DNA from: Mycobacterium paragordonae
GTDB taxonomy: Bacteria; Actinomycetota; Actinomycetes; Mycobacteriales; Mycobacteriaceae
Reading direction: 5' to 3'
Length of the DNA: 64,000 bases
NCBI RefSeq assembly: GCF_003614435.1
Contig: NZ_CP025546.1
Span: forward strand, 806,001 to 870,000
Below, one piece after another: positions 29,330 to 39,439 of the stretch (its first letter is position 1; every line of letters starts with the position of its first letter). The notes under the pieces are model-generated. The model saw only the letters and a program-made list of their open reading frames with translations. It did no database searches and had not been told where the DNA came from. A program made the position numbers and the translations under genes.

Positions 29330-30668
29330 TCACCCGGTGCCGGCTGTAAAACGCGAAGTACAACAGGAAGCCGCAGAAGACCGCCAGGCAACAGAGCGCC
29401 GCGACAGCGTCGACCAGAAATGTGGAGACCAGCGCCAGTGCCGCTATCAGCAGGGCGAAGGCGGTGGTGACACGACCACCCGGAGTTCGATACGGGCGGT
29501 CCAGTTCGGGTGCCCTGCTGCGTAACACGATGTGGCTCAACATGATCAGCACGTAGCTGAGGGTGGCGCCGAAGACGGCCATGTTGAGCAACAGGTCTCC
29601 CTTGCCGGTCATCGACAACGCGAAGCCGATCGCGCCCGGAACGATGAGCGCCAGGGTGGGTGCCTTTCGCGCATTGGTGACCGACAGTGCCGTGGGCAGG
29701 TAGCCGGCCCGGGACAGCGCGAAGAGTTGCCGCGAATACGCGTAGATGATCGAGAAGAAGCTGGCGATCAGGCCGGCCAGCCCGATGTAATTGACCGCCC
29801 GGGCCGCGCCGGCCGGCCCCAGCGCCGCCACCAGCGGGTTGCCGGACGTCGACATCGCCTGCGCGCCACCGGAACCCGTGGTCAGCAACAGCACCAGCAC
29901 GCATGTCACCAGCAGCACGGCAAAGGCCGCGGTGATGCCGCGCGGGACATTGCGGGCCGGATGCGCGGTCTCCTCGGCGGCCAGCGGCACTCCCTCGATC
30001 GCCAGGAAGAACCAGATCGCGAACGGCAGCGCCGCCCACACGCCGAGGTAGCCGTGCGGCAGAAACGCAGACGCGCCAACCGCGTGCGACGGGGCGATCT
30101 CGGTCAGGTTCGCCAGTCTGAAGCGCCCGACGGCGGCGACCGCGAATATCGCGATACCCGCCATCGCCACCGCAGTGATGGCGAACATCACCTTCAGCGC
30201 TTCACCCACGCCGGCCAGGTGGATTCCGATGAACAGGGCGTAGATCGCCAGGTAGACGTACCAGCCGTCGCGGATGCCGAACAGTCCCAGCGACTCCACA
30301 TAGGCGCCGATGAAGGTGGCGATGGCCGCGGGCGCGATCGAGTACTCGAGCAGCACGGCGGTACCCGTCGCGAACCCGCCCCACGGACCCAGTGCGCGCC
30401 GCGCGAACGTGTACCCACCGCCCGCCGTCGGCAGAGCCGAGGACAGCTCGGCCATCCCCAGCACCAGGGCCAGGTACATGGCGGCGACGACCGCGGTAGC
30501 GATGACCAGCCCGCCGAACCCGCCGCGCGCCAGCCCGAAGTTCCAGCCCGAATAGTCGCCGGAAACCACGTAACTGACGCCTAGTCCGGCAAGCAGGAGC
30601 CACCCGGCCGTACCGGTCCGCAGCTGTCTCTTCTCCAGGTAGTCCGGCGACTGTGCGTGCCCGTCCAA
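29295..30668 (-). CDS. APC-family amino acid/ethanolamine permease
   Basis: Integral membrane transporter of 457 residues with about 12 hydrophobic helices. The opening (GVSYVVSGDYSGWNFGLARGGFGG) and PTAGGGYTFARRALGPWGGF resemble ethanolamine permeases of the amino acid-polyamine-organocation family. Substrate assignment is by resemblance only. The TTG start is supported by GGGAGGG 6 bases upstream. It converges on coxE and diverges from the GH76 gene. I recall no M. tuberculosis gene here. Confidence 0.8.
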   Translation of the reverse strand: MDGHAQSPDYLEKRQLRTGTAGWLLLAGLGVSYVVSGDYSGWNFGLARGGFGGLVIATAVVAAMYLALVLGMAELSSALPTAGGGYTFARRALGPWGGFATGTAVLLEYSIAPAAIATFIGAYVESLGLFGIRDGWYVYLAIYALFIGIHLAGVGEALKVMFAITAVAMAGIAIFAVAAVGRFRLANLTEIAPSHAVGASAFLPHGYLGVWAALPFAIWFFLAIEGVPLAAEETAHPARNVPRGITAAFAVLLVTCVLVLLLTTGSGGAQAMSTSGNPLVAALGPAGAARAVNYIGLAGLIASFFSIIYAYSRQLFALSRAGYLPTALSVTNARKAPTLALIVPGAIGFALSMTGKGDLLLNMAVFGATLSYVLIMLSHIVLRSRAPELDRPYRTPGGRVTTAFALLIAALALVSTFLVDAVAALCCLAVFCGFLLYFAFYSRHRVITSAPDERLAG

Positions 30669-30712
30669 GGTGCCCTCCCGTCACCGCAAACCGTAGGGCA
30701 GGATCGGCAGGT

Positions 30713-31828
30713 ATGGATCAGGTATGGGCGAACCGGGCCGCCACCTCCGAAACCGCCGTCACGCAACGCAACCTGCGGCGGCTCTGGGGATTGCCCGGCA
30801 CCCAGTTGGGTGTGGTCGCCTGGCCGTCGGATCGCAAGGATCGGATGTTCGGCACCTGGCACTACTGGTGGCAGGCCCACCTGCTGGACTGCCTGATCGA
30901 CGCCGAGTTGCGGGATCCGCAACCGGAGCGCCGCACCCGCATCAACCGGCAGATCCGCTCGCACCGGCTGCGCAACACCCTGCGCTGGACCAACAGCTAC
31001 TACGACGACATGGCATGGCTGGCGTTGGCACTGGAACGCGCCGCACGCCTGGTCGGCGTCGAGCGCAGCCGCGCGCTGCACACACTGGCCAAGCAGTTCG
31101 TCGACGCCTGGGTGCCCGAGGACGGCGGCGGCATCCCCTGGCGCAAGCAGGACCAGTTCTTCAACGCGCCGGGCAACGGCCCGGCGGGCATCTTCCTGGC
31201 CCGTTACGAGGGGCACCTGCGGCGCGCCCAGCAGATGGCCGACTGGATCGACGAAACCCTGATCGACCCCGACACGCACCTGGTGCTGGATGGCATCAAG
31301 GGTGGGTCGCTGGTGCGGGCGCAGTACACCTACTGCCAGGGCGTGGTGCTCGGGCTGGAGGTCGAGCTGGCCAAGCGCACCCATGACGACCGGCACCGGC
31401 CCCGCGTGCGCCGACTGGTCGCGGCGGTCAAGGAACACATGGCGACCCGAGGCGTCCTCAAGAGCGCCGGCGGCGGCGACGGCGGCCTGTTCGGCGGCAT
31501 CACCGCCCGCTACCTGGCACTGGTCGCCACCGACCTCCCGGGTGACTCCGCCGAGGACCAGGCCGCCCGCGAGACCGCCCGCGACATCGTGCTGACGTCG
31601 GCGAAGTCGGCGTGGGACTACCGCCAGACGGTGGACGGCCTACCCGTGTTCGGCGCCTTCTGGGACCGCGACGCCGAGATACCCACCGCCGGTGGTCAGC
31701 AGGCGCAGTTCGTCGAGGGCGCGGTGAACAGTTCGTCGATTCCCGAGCGCGACCTGTCGGTGCAACTGTCGGGCTGGATGCTGATGGAGGCCGCCCACAA
31801 CGTCGCGATGGTCAAGTCAGTCGGATAG
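30713..31828 (+). CDS. Glycoside hydrolase family 76-like protein (Rv0365c-like)
   Basis: A 371-residue (alpha/alpha)6-barrel protein with the GH76 catalytic Asp pair in YYDDMAW (Asp98-Asp99). GH76 enzymes cleave or transfer alpha-1,6-mannan, the backbone type found in mycobacterial lipomannan. No signal peptide or lipobox is visible, so either it is exported by another route or acts in the cytoplasm. The 3' end overlaps the convergent DedA gene by 12 bases. Confidence 0.85.
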   Translation: MDQVWANRAATSETAVTQRNLRRLWGLPGTQLGVVAWPSDRKDRMFGTWHYWWQAHLLDCLIDAELRDPQPERRTRINRQIRSHRLRNTLRWTNSYYDDMAWLALALERAARLVGVERSRALHTLAKQFVDAWVPEDGGGIPWRKQDQFFNAPGNGPAGIFLARYEGHLRRAQQMADWIDETLIDPDTHLVLDGIKGGSLVRAQYTYCQGVVLGLEVELAKRTHDDRHRPRVRRLVAAVKEHMATRGVLKSAGGGDGGLFGGITARYLALVATDLPGDSAEDQAARETARDIVLTSAKSAWDYRQTVDGLPVFGAFWDRDAEIPTAGGQQAQFVEGAVNSSSIPERDLSVQLSGWMLMEAAHNVAMVKSVG

Positions 31829-32500
31829 CGGCAGTTCCTCGGCAGGCTCGTCGGCGGGCTGCGCAGTGCGGCGGGACCGGTAGCCGCGCCAGGCGGCGAT
31901 GAACGCCGGGATCATCGACACGAACAGGATGCCCAGGATGATCTTTTCCAGATTCTGGTTGACGAACGGCACGGTGCCCAGGAAGTAACCGGCCACCGTG
32001 ACACCGCCGCCCCACAAGACGCCGCCGACGATGTCGAACGCGAGATAGACCGGATAGCGCATGTAGGAGACACCGGCGATCACCGGCGTGAACGTGCGCA
32101 CGAACGGCATGAACCGGGCCAGGATGATCGCCCACGATCCGTACTTCTCGAAGAACGCGTGCGACTCGGTCACGTAGTGCTTCTTGAAGAACCGGGAGTC
32201 TTCCTTCTTGAACAGCGCCGGGCCGATGCGCCGCCCGATGAAGTAGCCGGTCTGGTCACCGAGGATGGCGACCACTGCGACCGCGGGCGCGAGAATCCAG
32301 ATGTCCAGCGTCCCCTTGGCTGCCAGCAGTCCTCCGGTGAACAGCAGCGACTCGCCGGGCAGCAGCGGGAAGAGCAAACCGGTCTCGACGAAGACGATGA
32401 CCAGGATCGTCGGCAGTACCGCGGAGGCGAACAGACCCTCGGGGCCGATCCAGAACATCGGGTCGAGGATGCTGCCTGCCGCCGTCACGGTGGTGCTCAT
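31817..32500 (-). CDS. DedA-family membrane protein (Rv0364-like)
   Basis: Multi-spanning membrane protein, 227 residues, with the family motifs ETGLLFPLLPGESLLFTGG and ARFMPFVRTFTPVIAG. DedA proteins are thought to flip phospholipids (including polyprenyl phosphate carriers) and maintain membrane potential. The tail is charged (DEPAEELPLSD). It diverges from fba over 62 bases. Confidence 0.92.
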   Translation of the reverse strand: MSTTVTAAGSILDPMFWIGPEGLFASAVLPTILVIVFVETGLLFPLLPGESLLFTGGLLAAKGTLDIWILAPAVAVVAILGDQTGYFIGRRIGPALFKKEDSRFFKKHYVTESHAFFEKYGSWAIILARFMPFVRTFTPVIAGVSYMRYPVYLAFDIVGGVLWGGGVTVAGYFLGTVPFVNQNLEKIILGILFVSMIPAFIAAWRGYRSRRTAQPADEPAEELPLSD

Positions 32501-32562
32501 GGTGCTTCAACATACCGGCGTTGCAATACTGGGCTGACCAAGTTCCGTACAAGGAGTCCTCC

Positions 32563-33597
32563 ATGCCTATCGCAACGCCCGAGATCTATGCCGAGATGTT
32601 GGGACGTGCCAAGGAGAACGCGTACGCGTTCCCGGCCATCAACTGCACCTCCTCGGAGACCATCAACGCAGCCATCAAGGGCTTCGCCGACGCCGGCAGT
32701 GACGGGATCATCCAGTTCTCGACCGGCGGCGCGGAATTCGGCTCCGGCCTCGGGATCAAGGAGATGGTGACGGGGGCGGTGGCCCTGGCCGAGTTCACCC
32801 ACATCATCGCCGCCAAGTACCCGATCAACGTGGCGCTGCACACCGACCACTGCCCCAAGGACAAGCTGGACACCTACGTCCGCCCCTTGCTGGCGATCTC
32901 TTCGGAACGAGTGTCGGCCGGCAAGAACCCGCTATTCCAGTCGCACATGTGGGACGGCTCGGCGGTCCCCATCGACGAGAACCTGGAGATCGCGCAGGAA
33001 CTGCTCAAGCAGGCGGCGGCCGCAAAGATCGTCCTGGAGATCGAGATCGGCGTGGTGGGCGGCGAAGAGGACGGCGTCGCCAACGAGATCAACGACAAGC
33101 TCTACACCACCCCGGAGGACTTCGAGAAGACGATCGAGGCGCTGGGCCACGGCGAGCACGGCCACTACCTGCTGGCCGCCACGTTCGGCAACGTGCACGG
33201 CGTCTACAAGCCGGGCAACGTCAAGCTGCGTCCCGACATCCTGGACCAGGGCCAGAAGGTGGCGGCGGCGAAATTGGGCCTGGGCGATGACGCCAAGCCC
33301 TTCGACTTCGTCTTCCACGGCGGCTCGGGCTCGGCGAAGTCCGAGATCGAGGAGGCGCTGCGCTACGGCGTGGTGAAGATGAACGTCGACACCGACACCC
33401 AGTACGCGTTCACCCGCCCGATCGTCGCGCACATGTTCTCCAACTACGACGGTGTGCTCAAGGTCGACGGCGAAGTGGGCAACAAGAAGGTCTACGACCC
33501 GCGCAGCTACCTCAAGAAGGCCGAAGCCGGCATGACCGAGCGCGTCATCGAGGCCTGCAACGACCTGCACTGCGCCGGCAAGTCCCTCGCCAGCTGA
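32563..33597 (+). CDS. fba: Fructose-bisphosphate aldolase, class II
   Basis: Zinc-dependent aldolase of glycolysis and gluconeogenesis. The 344 residues include the metal-binding HTDHCPKDKLD, the acidic EIEIGVVGGEEDGV loop and the phosphate-binding HGGSGS. Length and sequence match the mycobacterial enzyme. The start is fixed by AAGGAG 7 bases upstream of the ATG. In M. tuberculosis mgtE follows next to fba; no such gene is visible here, where fba converges directly on the Rv0361-like gene. Confidence 0.98.
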   Translation: MPIATPEIYAEMLGRAKENAYAFPAINCTSSETINAAIKGFADAGSDGIIQFSTGGAEFGSGLGIKEMVTGAVALAEFTHIIAAKYPINVALHTDHCPKDKLDTYVRPLLAISSERVSAGKNPLFQSHMWDGSAVPIDENLEIAQELLKQAAAAKIVLEIEIGVVGGEEDGVANEINDKLYTTPEDFEKTIEALGHGEHGHYLLAATFGNVHGVYKPGNVKLRPDILDQGQKVAAAKLGLGDDAKPFDFVFHGGSGSAKSEIEEALRYGVVKMNVDTDTQYAFTRPIVAHMFSNYDGVLKVDGEVGNKKVYDPRSYLKKAEAGMTERVIEACNDLHCAGKSLAS

Positions 33598-33620
33598 GTT
33601 GCGTCGCCGAGCGTGCGCTC

Positions 33621-33650
33621 AGGGCGGAAAAATGGTGAAAAAGCCGCCCT
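33621..33650. terminator. Hairpin between convergent fba and Rv0361-like genes
   Basis: AGGGCGG (33621-33627) and CCGCCCT (33644-33650) form a perfect 7-bp GC-rich stem around a 16-base, A-rich loop. It lies 24 bases after the fba stop and 36 before the end of the convergent gene, so it could serve both strands. There is no T-run. Confidence 0.4.
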
Positions 33651-33685
33651 CACAACACGTTCGGCGCGAAGCAGGATAAGGACCC

Positions 33686-34513
33686 TCAGCTGGACTGGCA
33701 GATCTTCCACTGCTCGTCGCGGAACTGCAGGTCGAGGCTGCGGGTGGAGCGGGTCTGCGGGTCGTAGGCCATGAACGTGGTGATGTTGGCCTCGGCGTGC
33801 TGACCGTTGACGACGACCTGGTCGATGCTGGCTATCACCGGATACTGCTTGGCCGCCGAAACCCGCTGATAGGTCTCTGACCAGGCTTTTTCGTCGTAGT
33901 CGACGTACCCGTCGCGGGTGGTGCCGCAGGTGATGGTGCGCAGGGCGGTCAGGTCGCCGCGCTGAACCGCGATGTCGAAATTCTGGATGGTCTGCTTCAC
34001 CTGGTCCTCTTGTGAGGCCTTGGCGTGCTTGCTGCGCGTGAGCAGGACGGTGCCGAAGATGGCTATGGCCGCCAGCGCCAGGACGATCACCACGACCGCC
34101 AGCACCCAGCCCCAGTTGCGCTGCTTGGCGCCCGGCTTGCCTCCGGTACGTGGTGGAATCGCTTGGGGGACAGCAGTTTTCGGTGGCAGCGGGGGGGCCG
34201 GCGGGGTCGGTGGAGTGCCCGCGGCCGGGCGGGTGTGGAAGGCTTCGGTGGCCGCGTCCTGAGACGTGGCGATCACCTGGGTTTCTTTCGCGTCGAAACC
34301 GGGGGCCGTGAACCGCCGCTCGGGCTGGCCGTCCGGGAGGGTCGCCTCGGAACTCTCATCCGGAGTGCGGGTGACGATCGCCTGGGTCTCGGACTCCGAG
34401 TCGCCGGCATGCAGGGCGTGAGCCTCGGTCGGCTCGGCGTCGGGGTTGTGCTCGGCGTCCGGTCTGCCGCTGGATTTGGTGCCGTCGCGGTCTGGCTCGG
34501 GTGCGTTGGGCAT
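33686..34513 (-). CDS. Single-pass membrane protein (Rv0361-like)
   Basis: A 275-residue protein. The N-terminal ~130 residues are disordered, acidic and then Pro-rich (PPTPPAPPLPPK); one membrane helix follows (WGWVLAVVVIVLALAAIAIFGTVLL), then an external ~115-residue domain resembling mycobacterial DUF4878/Mce-associated folds, with two cysteines (ITCGTT and KICQSS) that could pair. Function unknown. A -10-like TAAGCT at 34520-34525 lies 6 bases before the ATG, suggesting a leaderless transcript. Confidence 0.82.
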   Translation of the reverse strand: MPNAPEPDRDGTKSSGRPDAEHNPDAEPTEAHALHAGDSESETQAIVTRTPDESSEATLPDGQPERRFTAPGFDAKETQVIATSQDAATEAFHTRPAAGTPPTPPAPPLPPKTAVPQAIPPRTGGKPGAKQRNWGWVLAVVVIVLALAAIAIFGTVLLTRSKHAKASQEDQVKQTIQNFDIAVQRGDLTALRTITCGTTRDGYVDYDEKAWSETYQRVSAAKQYPVIASIDQVVVNGQHAEANITTFMAYDPQTRSTRSLDLQFRDEQWKICQSS

Positions 34514-34552
34514 GCGTGCAGCTTAACTGAGCCGGATTGGCAGAATGGGCCC

Positions 34553-34966
34553 ATGACGCCCACCCGTGACCTCCTCGGACCCGATCCGATTCTGCTACCC
34601 GGCGACAGCGAGGCTGAAGCCGAGCTGCTCGCGGACGAGAAGCCGGGGATCGTCGCCGCCGCCCATCCGTCGGCGTCAGTGGCCTGGGCTGCTCTCGCTG
34701 AAGAAGCGCTGGCCGAGGACAAGGCGATCACGGCTTACGCCTACGCGCGGACCGGTTACCACCGGGGTCTGGACCAGCTGCGCCGCAACGGCTGGAAGGG
34801 CTTCGGCCCGGTGCCCTACGCGCACGAACCGAACCGAGGATTCCTGCGGTGCGTGGCAGCACTGGCCCGTGCCGCTGACGCCATCGGGGAGACCGACGAA
34901 TACGGACGCTGCCTGGATCTGCTCGACGACTGCGATCCCTCGGCGCGCGCGGCGTTCGGGTTCTAG
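34553..34966 (+). CDS. DUF3151 family protein (Rv0360c-like)
   Basis: A 137-residue soluble protein with the conserved mycobacterial pattern DLLGPDPILLP, YAYARTGYHRGLDQLRRNGWKGFGPVPY and EPNRGFLRCVAALARAADAIGE. It is probably an all-helical protein of unknown function. The ATG at 34553 follows the divergent Rv0361-like gene by 39 bases; longer frames run antisense through that gene. It ends overlapping the convergent CDF transporter gene by 4 bases. Confidence 0.85.
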   Translation: MTPTRDLLGPDPILLPGDSEAEAELLADEKPGIVAAAHPSASVAWAALAEEALAEDKAITAYAYARTGYHRGLDQLRRNGWKGFGPVPYAHEPNRGFLRCVAALARAADAIGETDEYGRCLDLLDDCDPSARAAFGF

Positions 34967-35856
34967 AACGTCTCCTCGCAGTGGCCGTCCGGGCAGTCGA
35001 TCTGCACGGTGGCGTGGTTGAGCCCTCGGGCTGACAGCAGCGCCCGCGCCTCGCTGAGCACCTGCGCCGAGTCGCCGGTGCTGGTGAGGTGGGCGGTGAC
35101 CATGTCCTTGCCGGGGGACAGGGTCCAGACGTGCAGGTCGTGCACATCGGTGACGCCGTTCAGATCGCCCAGCGCCGAACGCAGTTCGTCGACGTCGATG
35201 TGCGCCGGTGAGGACTCGGACAGGATGCGCAGGGCGGCGCGGGCCAGCGCGATCGCCCTGGGCAACACCCACAGCGCGACCAGCACTGCCACCACCACGT
35301 CCGCGTACGGCCAGTGCGTCGTGACGGTCACCACGCCGGCGATCAAGACGCCGATGCTGCCGACTGTGTCGGCGACGACCTCCATGTAGGCGCCCTTGAC
35401 TGCCAGGCTCGCCTCGGAGTGCGAGCGGAGCAGCATCGCCACCAGAAAGTTGGCGGCGACGCCGGCCAGCGCCACCACGATCATCGGCACGCCGGGCACC
35501 GACGGCTTGCTGCCGAGTCGCTCGATCGCCTCGAAGAGGATGAACACGGCTACACCCACCAGCAGCACGGCGTTGGCCACCGCGGTGAACACCTCGGCGC
35601 GGTGCCAGCCATAGGTGCGGTCCGGCGACGAGCTGCCGCGCTTCGCCAGGATGACGGCGACCAGACCCATGAACACGGCGACCACGTCGGTAAGCATGTG
35701 GCCCGCGTCGGCGAGCAGCGCGATCGAGTTGATCATCAATGCGGTGGTCAGTTCGATGACGAAGAAGGTCGCCAGGATCCCCGCGGCACCGATCATCCGG
35801 GGGATCATGCGCGACGCGTCCGCCTCAGCGGGGGTGTGACTGTGTCCGGCGCCCAT
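34963..35856 (-). CDS. Cation diffusion facilitator (CDF) metal transporter
   Basis: Six-helix proton-coupled metal exporter, 297 residues, starting with a His-containing N-terminus (MGAGHSH). The TM2 metal site is HMLTD (HxxxD). The TM5 site reads EVVAD (ExxxD), where zinc-type CDFs have HxxxD, so the metal preference may differ. The C-terminal cytoplasmic domain (DVHDLHVWTLSPGKDMVTAHL) and a CPDGHCEE tail could sense metal. No Shine-Dalgarno is seen. TATATT (35865-35870) 8 bases upstream suggests a leaderless start. Confidence 0.9.
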   Translation of the reverse strand: MGAGHSHTPAEADASRMIPRMIGAAGILATFFVIELTTALMINSIALLADAGHMLTDVVAVFMGLVAVILAKRGSSSPDRTYGWHRAEVFTAVANAVLLVGVAVFILFEAIERLGSKPSVPGVPMIVVALAGVAANFLVAMLLRSHSEASLAVKGAYMEVVADTVGSIGVLIAGVVTVTTHWPYADVVVAVLVALWVLPRAIALARAALRILSESSPAHIDVDELRSALGDLNGVTDVHDLHVWTLSPGKDMVTAHLTSTGDSAQVLSEARALLSARGLNHATVQIDCPDGHCEETF

Positions 35857-35864
35857 GGCTGACT

Positions 35865-35887
35865 AATATATGCACACACACGCATAT
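35865..35887 (-). promoter_or_regulatory. -10 box and inverted repeat before CDF gene
   Basis: On the minus strand a TATATT box (35865-35870) lies 8 bases before the CDF ATG. Overlapping it, ATATGC (35868-35873) and GCATAT (35882-35887) form a perfect inverted repeat around an 8-base alternating CA/GT spacer. This AT-rich palindrome stands out from its GC-rich surroundings and resembles operators of ArsR/SmtB-type metal sensors, though no such regulator is encoded next to it. Confidence 0.5.
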
Positions 35888-35976
35888 GTGGCAAGGCTGT
35901 GGCCGCCGCGACATTGAGCCGACGCACACGACACGCCGGAAAAGGTGTGCCTGCTGTCAGTTTCGAGGAGGACAGC

Positions 35977-36729
35977 TCAGGTCAGGGCGCTCCAGAAGCG
36001 GGTCAGCGCGGCGCCGGCCATCGACAGCCGCGGCGGCACCCCGGACAACCCGAAAAGCCAGTAGACGACCTCGAAGAACCACCGGTTCAGGCCCGGCGCC
36101 AGCAGCACGACCAGCAGGATGAACAGCCCGAACTGTTTGGCCGGCGCCACCGCCCGCTGCGTCTGCGGACTCAGGTGCGGCTCCACCGCGTCGTAGCCGT
36201 CCAGGCCCGGGACCGGCAGCAGGTTCAGCACCACCGCGGTGACTTGCAGGAAGCCCAGGAAAGCCATCCCCGCGACCAGCACCAGGTGCGCGGGGTCGTA
36301 GAAAACCCGGGTTGCGGTCAGCAGCACCACCGCCAGGCCCAGGTTCATCGCCGGCCCGGCCAGACTCACCAGGGTGCGCCGCGCCGGCGTCATGAACGAG
36401 GTCTGCAGGTACACCGCCGCGCCGGGCAGGCCGATCCCGCCCAGCGCGATGAACACCATCGGCAGCACCAGCGACAGCCCCAGATGGCTGTAGCGTCGCG
36501 GATCCAGGTTCAGGTAGCCGCGCACCGCCGCGTCGTGGTCGCCGAACCGCCACGCGGTGTAGGCGTGCCCGAACTCGTGCAGGCACAGCGACACCAGCCA
36601 GCCGGCGATGACGAAGATGAACACCCCGGCGTAGGCCATCGGCCGTATGACCGATCCGGCCGCCCAGGCCAGCGCCGCACCGACGCCCGTCGCTCCGACC
36701 AGACCAAGGAAGATCGGGCTGGGTCGCAC
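35977..36729 (-). CDS. Site-2-protease-like M50 metalloprotease (Rv0359-like)
   Basis: Membrane-embedded zinc protease of 250 residues. The metal-binding HEFGH lies in the second hydrophobic segment and the third ligand in NLLPVPGLDGYD near the C-terminus, as in M50B proteases. Several membrane helices surround them. Substrate unknown. The GTG start lacks a Shine-Dalgarno; TAGTTT at 36736-36741 lies 6 bases upstream, consistent with a leaderless transcript. It lies just downstream of the Rv0358-like gene on the same strand. Confidence 0.9.
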   Translation of the reverse strand: MRPSPIFLGLVGATGVGAALAWAAGSVIRPMAYAGVFIFVIAGWLVSLCLHEFGHAYTAWRFGDHDAAVRGYLNLDPRRYSHLGLSLVLPMVFIALGGIGLPGAAVYLQTSFMTPARRTLVSLAGPAMNLGLAVVLLTATRVFYDPAHLVLVAGMAFLGFLQVTAVVLNLLPVPGLDGYDAVEPHLSPQTQRAVAPAKQFGLFILLVVLLAPGLNRWFFEVVYWLFGLSGVPPRLSMAGAALTRFWSALT

Positions 36730-36751
36730 TTATCGAAACTAACTACTGCAA

Positions 36752-37384
36752 CTACCGAACCAGCAGCCAGCCCTCGACATGGCGGTAGAACGCCGACCGG
36801 CGCACCGGTCGCGGCGCCGGTACCCCGTCGCGCCGCAGCGCGGCACCCGTCGTACCCAGCTGGGCGGCGCGCCCGCTGACCCACCGCGGCAACGGGCCGC
36901 GGATTGAAGCCCGCAGGCCGGGCAGCGCGGGCGTCGGCTCGATCCACACTCCTGCCGCGTCCCCGTCGAACAGCACGGTGTCGTCCACCACGGCCTCACC
37001 CCGGATCGCGACGGCGGCATCGGCAGGCAGCCATTCGGCTCGCCCGACCAGCGCCGTTCCGGTCTCGTCGCGGATCAACGGCACCCGGCTTGCGGTACCC
37101 CGCAGCGCCCGCCGGGCCGCGCGCCGTCCCGCCGGCAGCCGGTAGGTCCGGGTAGCGCGGGTGCGCCGGCGCGGCGCGTACGCCACCTCCACGTCGAGCC
37201 GTTCGGCGCGCAGCAACCGGGTCAGCACCGCGGCCAGATCGGCGTCGGAACCCACCACGACCAGCCGCCGGCAGGCGGCGATGTCGTCACCCTCGAGCAT
37301 GGGCAGACCGCGCAACGGGCGGGGCAGTCCAGCACCGTCGAACACCGACACCGCGACACCCGGCGCGTTCTGACCCGCATTCAT
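36752..37384 (-). CDS. Conserved hypothetical protein (Rv0358-like)
   Basis: A 210-residue protein of unknown function, Arg-rich in its middle (RRRTRATRTYRLPAGRRAARRAL), probably cytoplasmic and with a cofactor-like beta-alpha opening (RRLVVVGSDADLAAVLTRLL). I chose the ATG at 37384, with GAGGAG 6 bases upstream, over an in-frame codon that runs into purA on the other strand. It diverges from purA over 88 bases and precedes the M50 protease gene by 22 bases. Confidence 0.8.
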   Translation of the reverse strand: MNAGQNAPGVAVSVFDGAGLPRPLRGLPMLEGDDIAACRRLVVVGSDADLAAVLTRLLRAERLDVEVAYAPRRRTRATRTYRLPAGRRAARRALRGTASRVPLIRDETGTALVGRAEWLPADAAVAIRGEAVVDDTVLFDGDAAGVWIEPTPALPGLRASIRGPLPRWVSGRAAQLGTTGAALRRDGVPAPRPVRRSAFYRHVEGWLLVR

Positions 37385-37415
37385 GACACTCCTCGGGAAC
37401 CGCTCGGTAGGGTAG

Positions 37416-39435
<2,020 letters not shown>

Positions 39436-39439
<4 letters not shown>

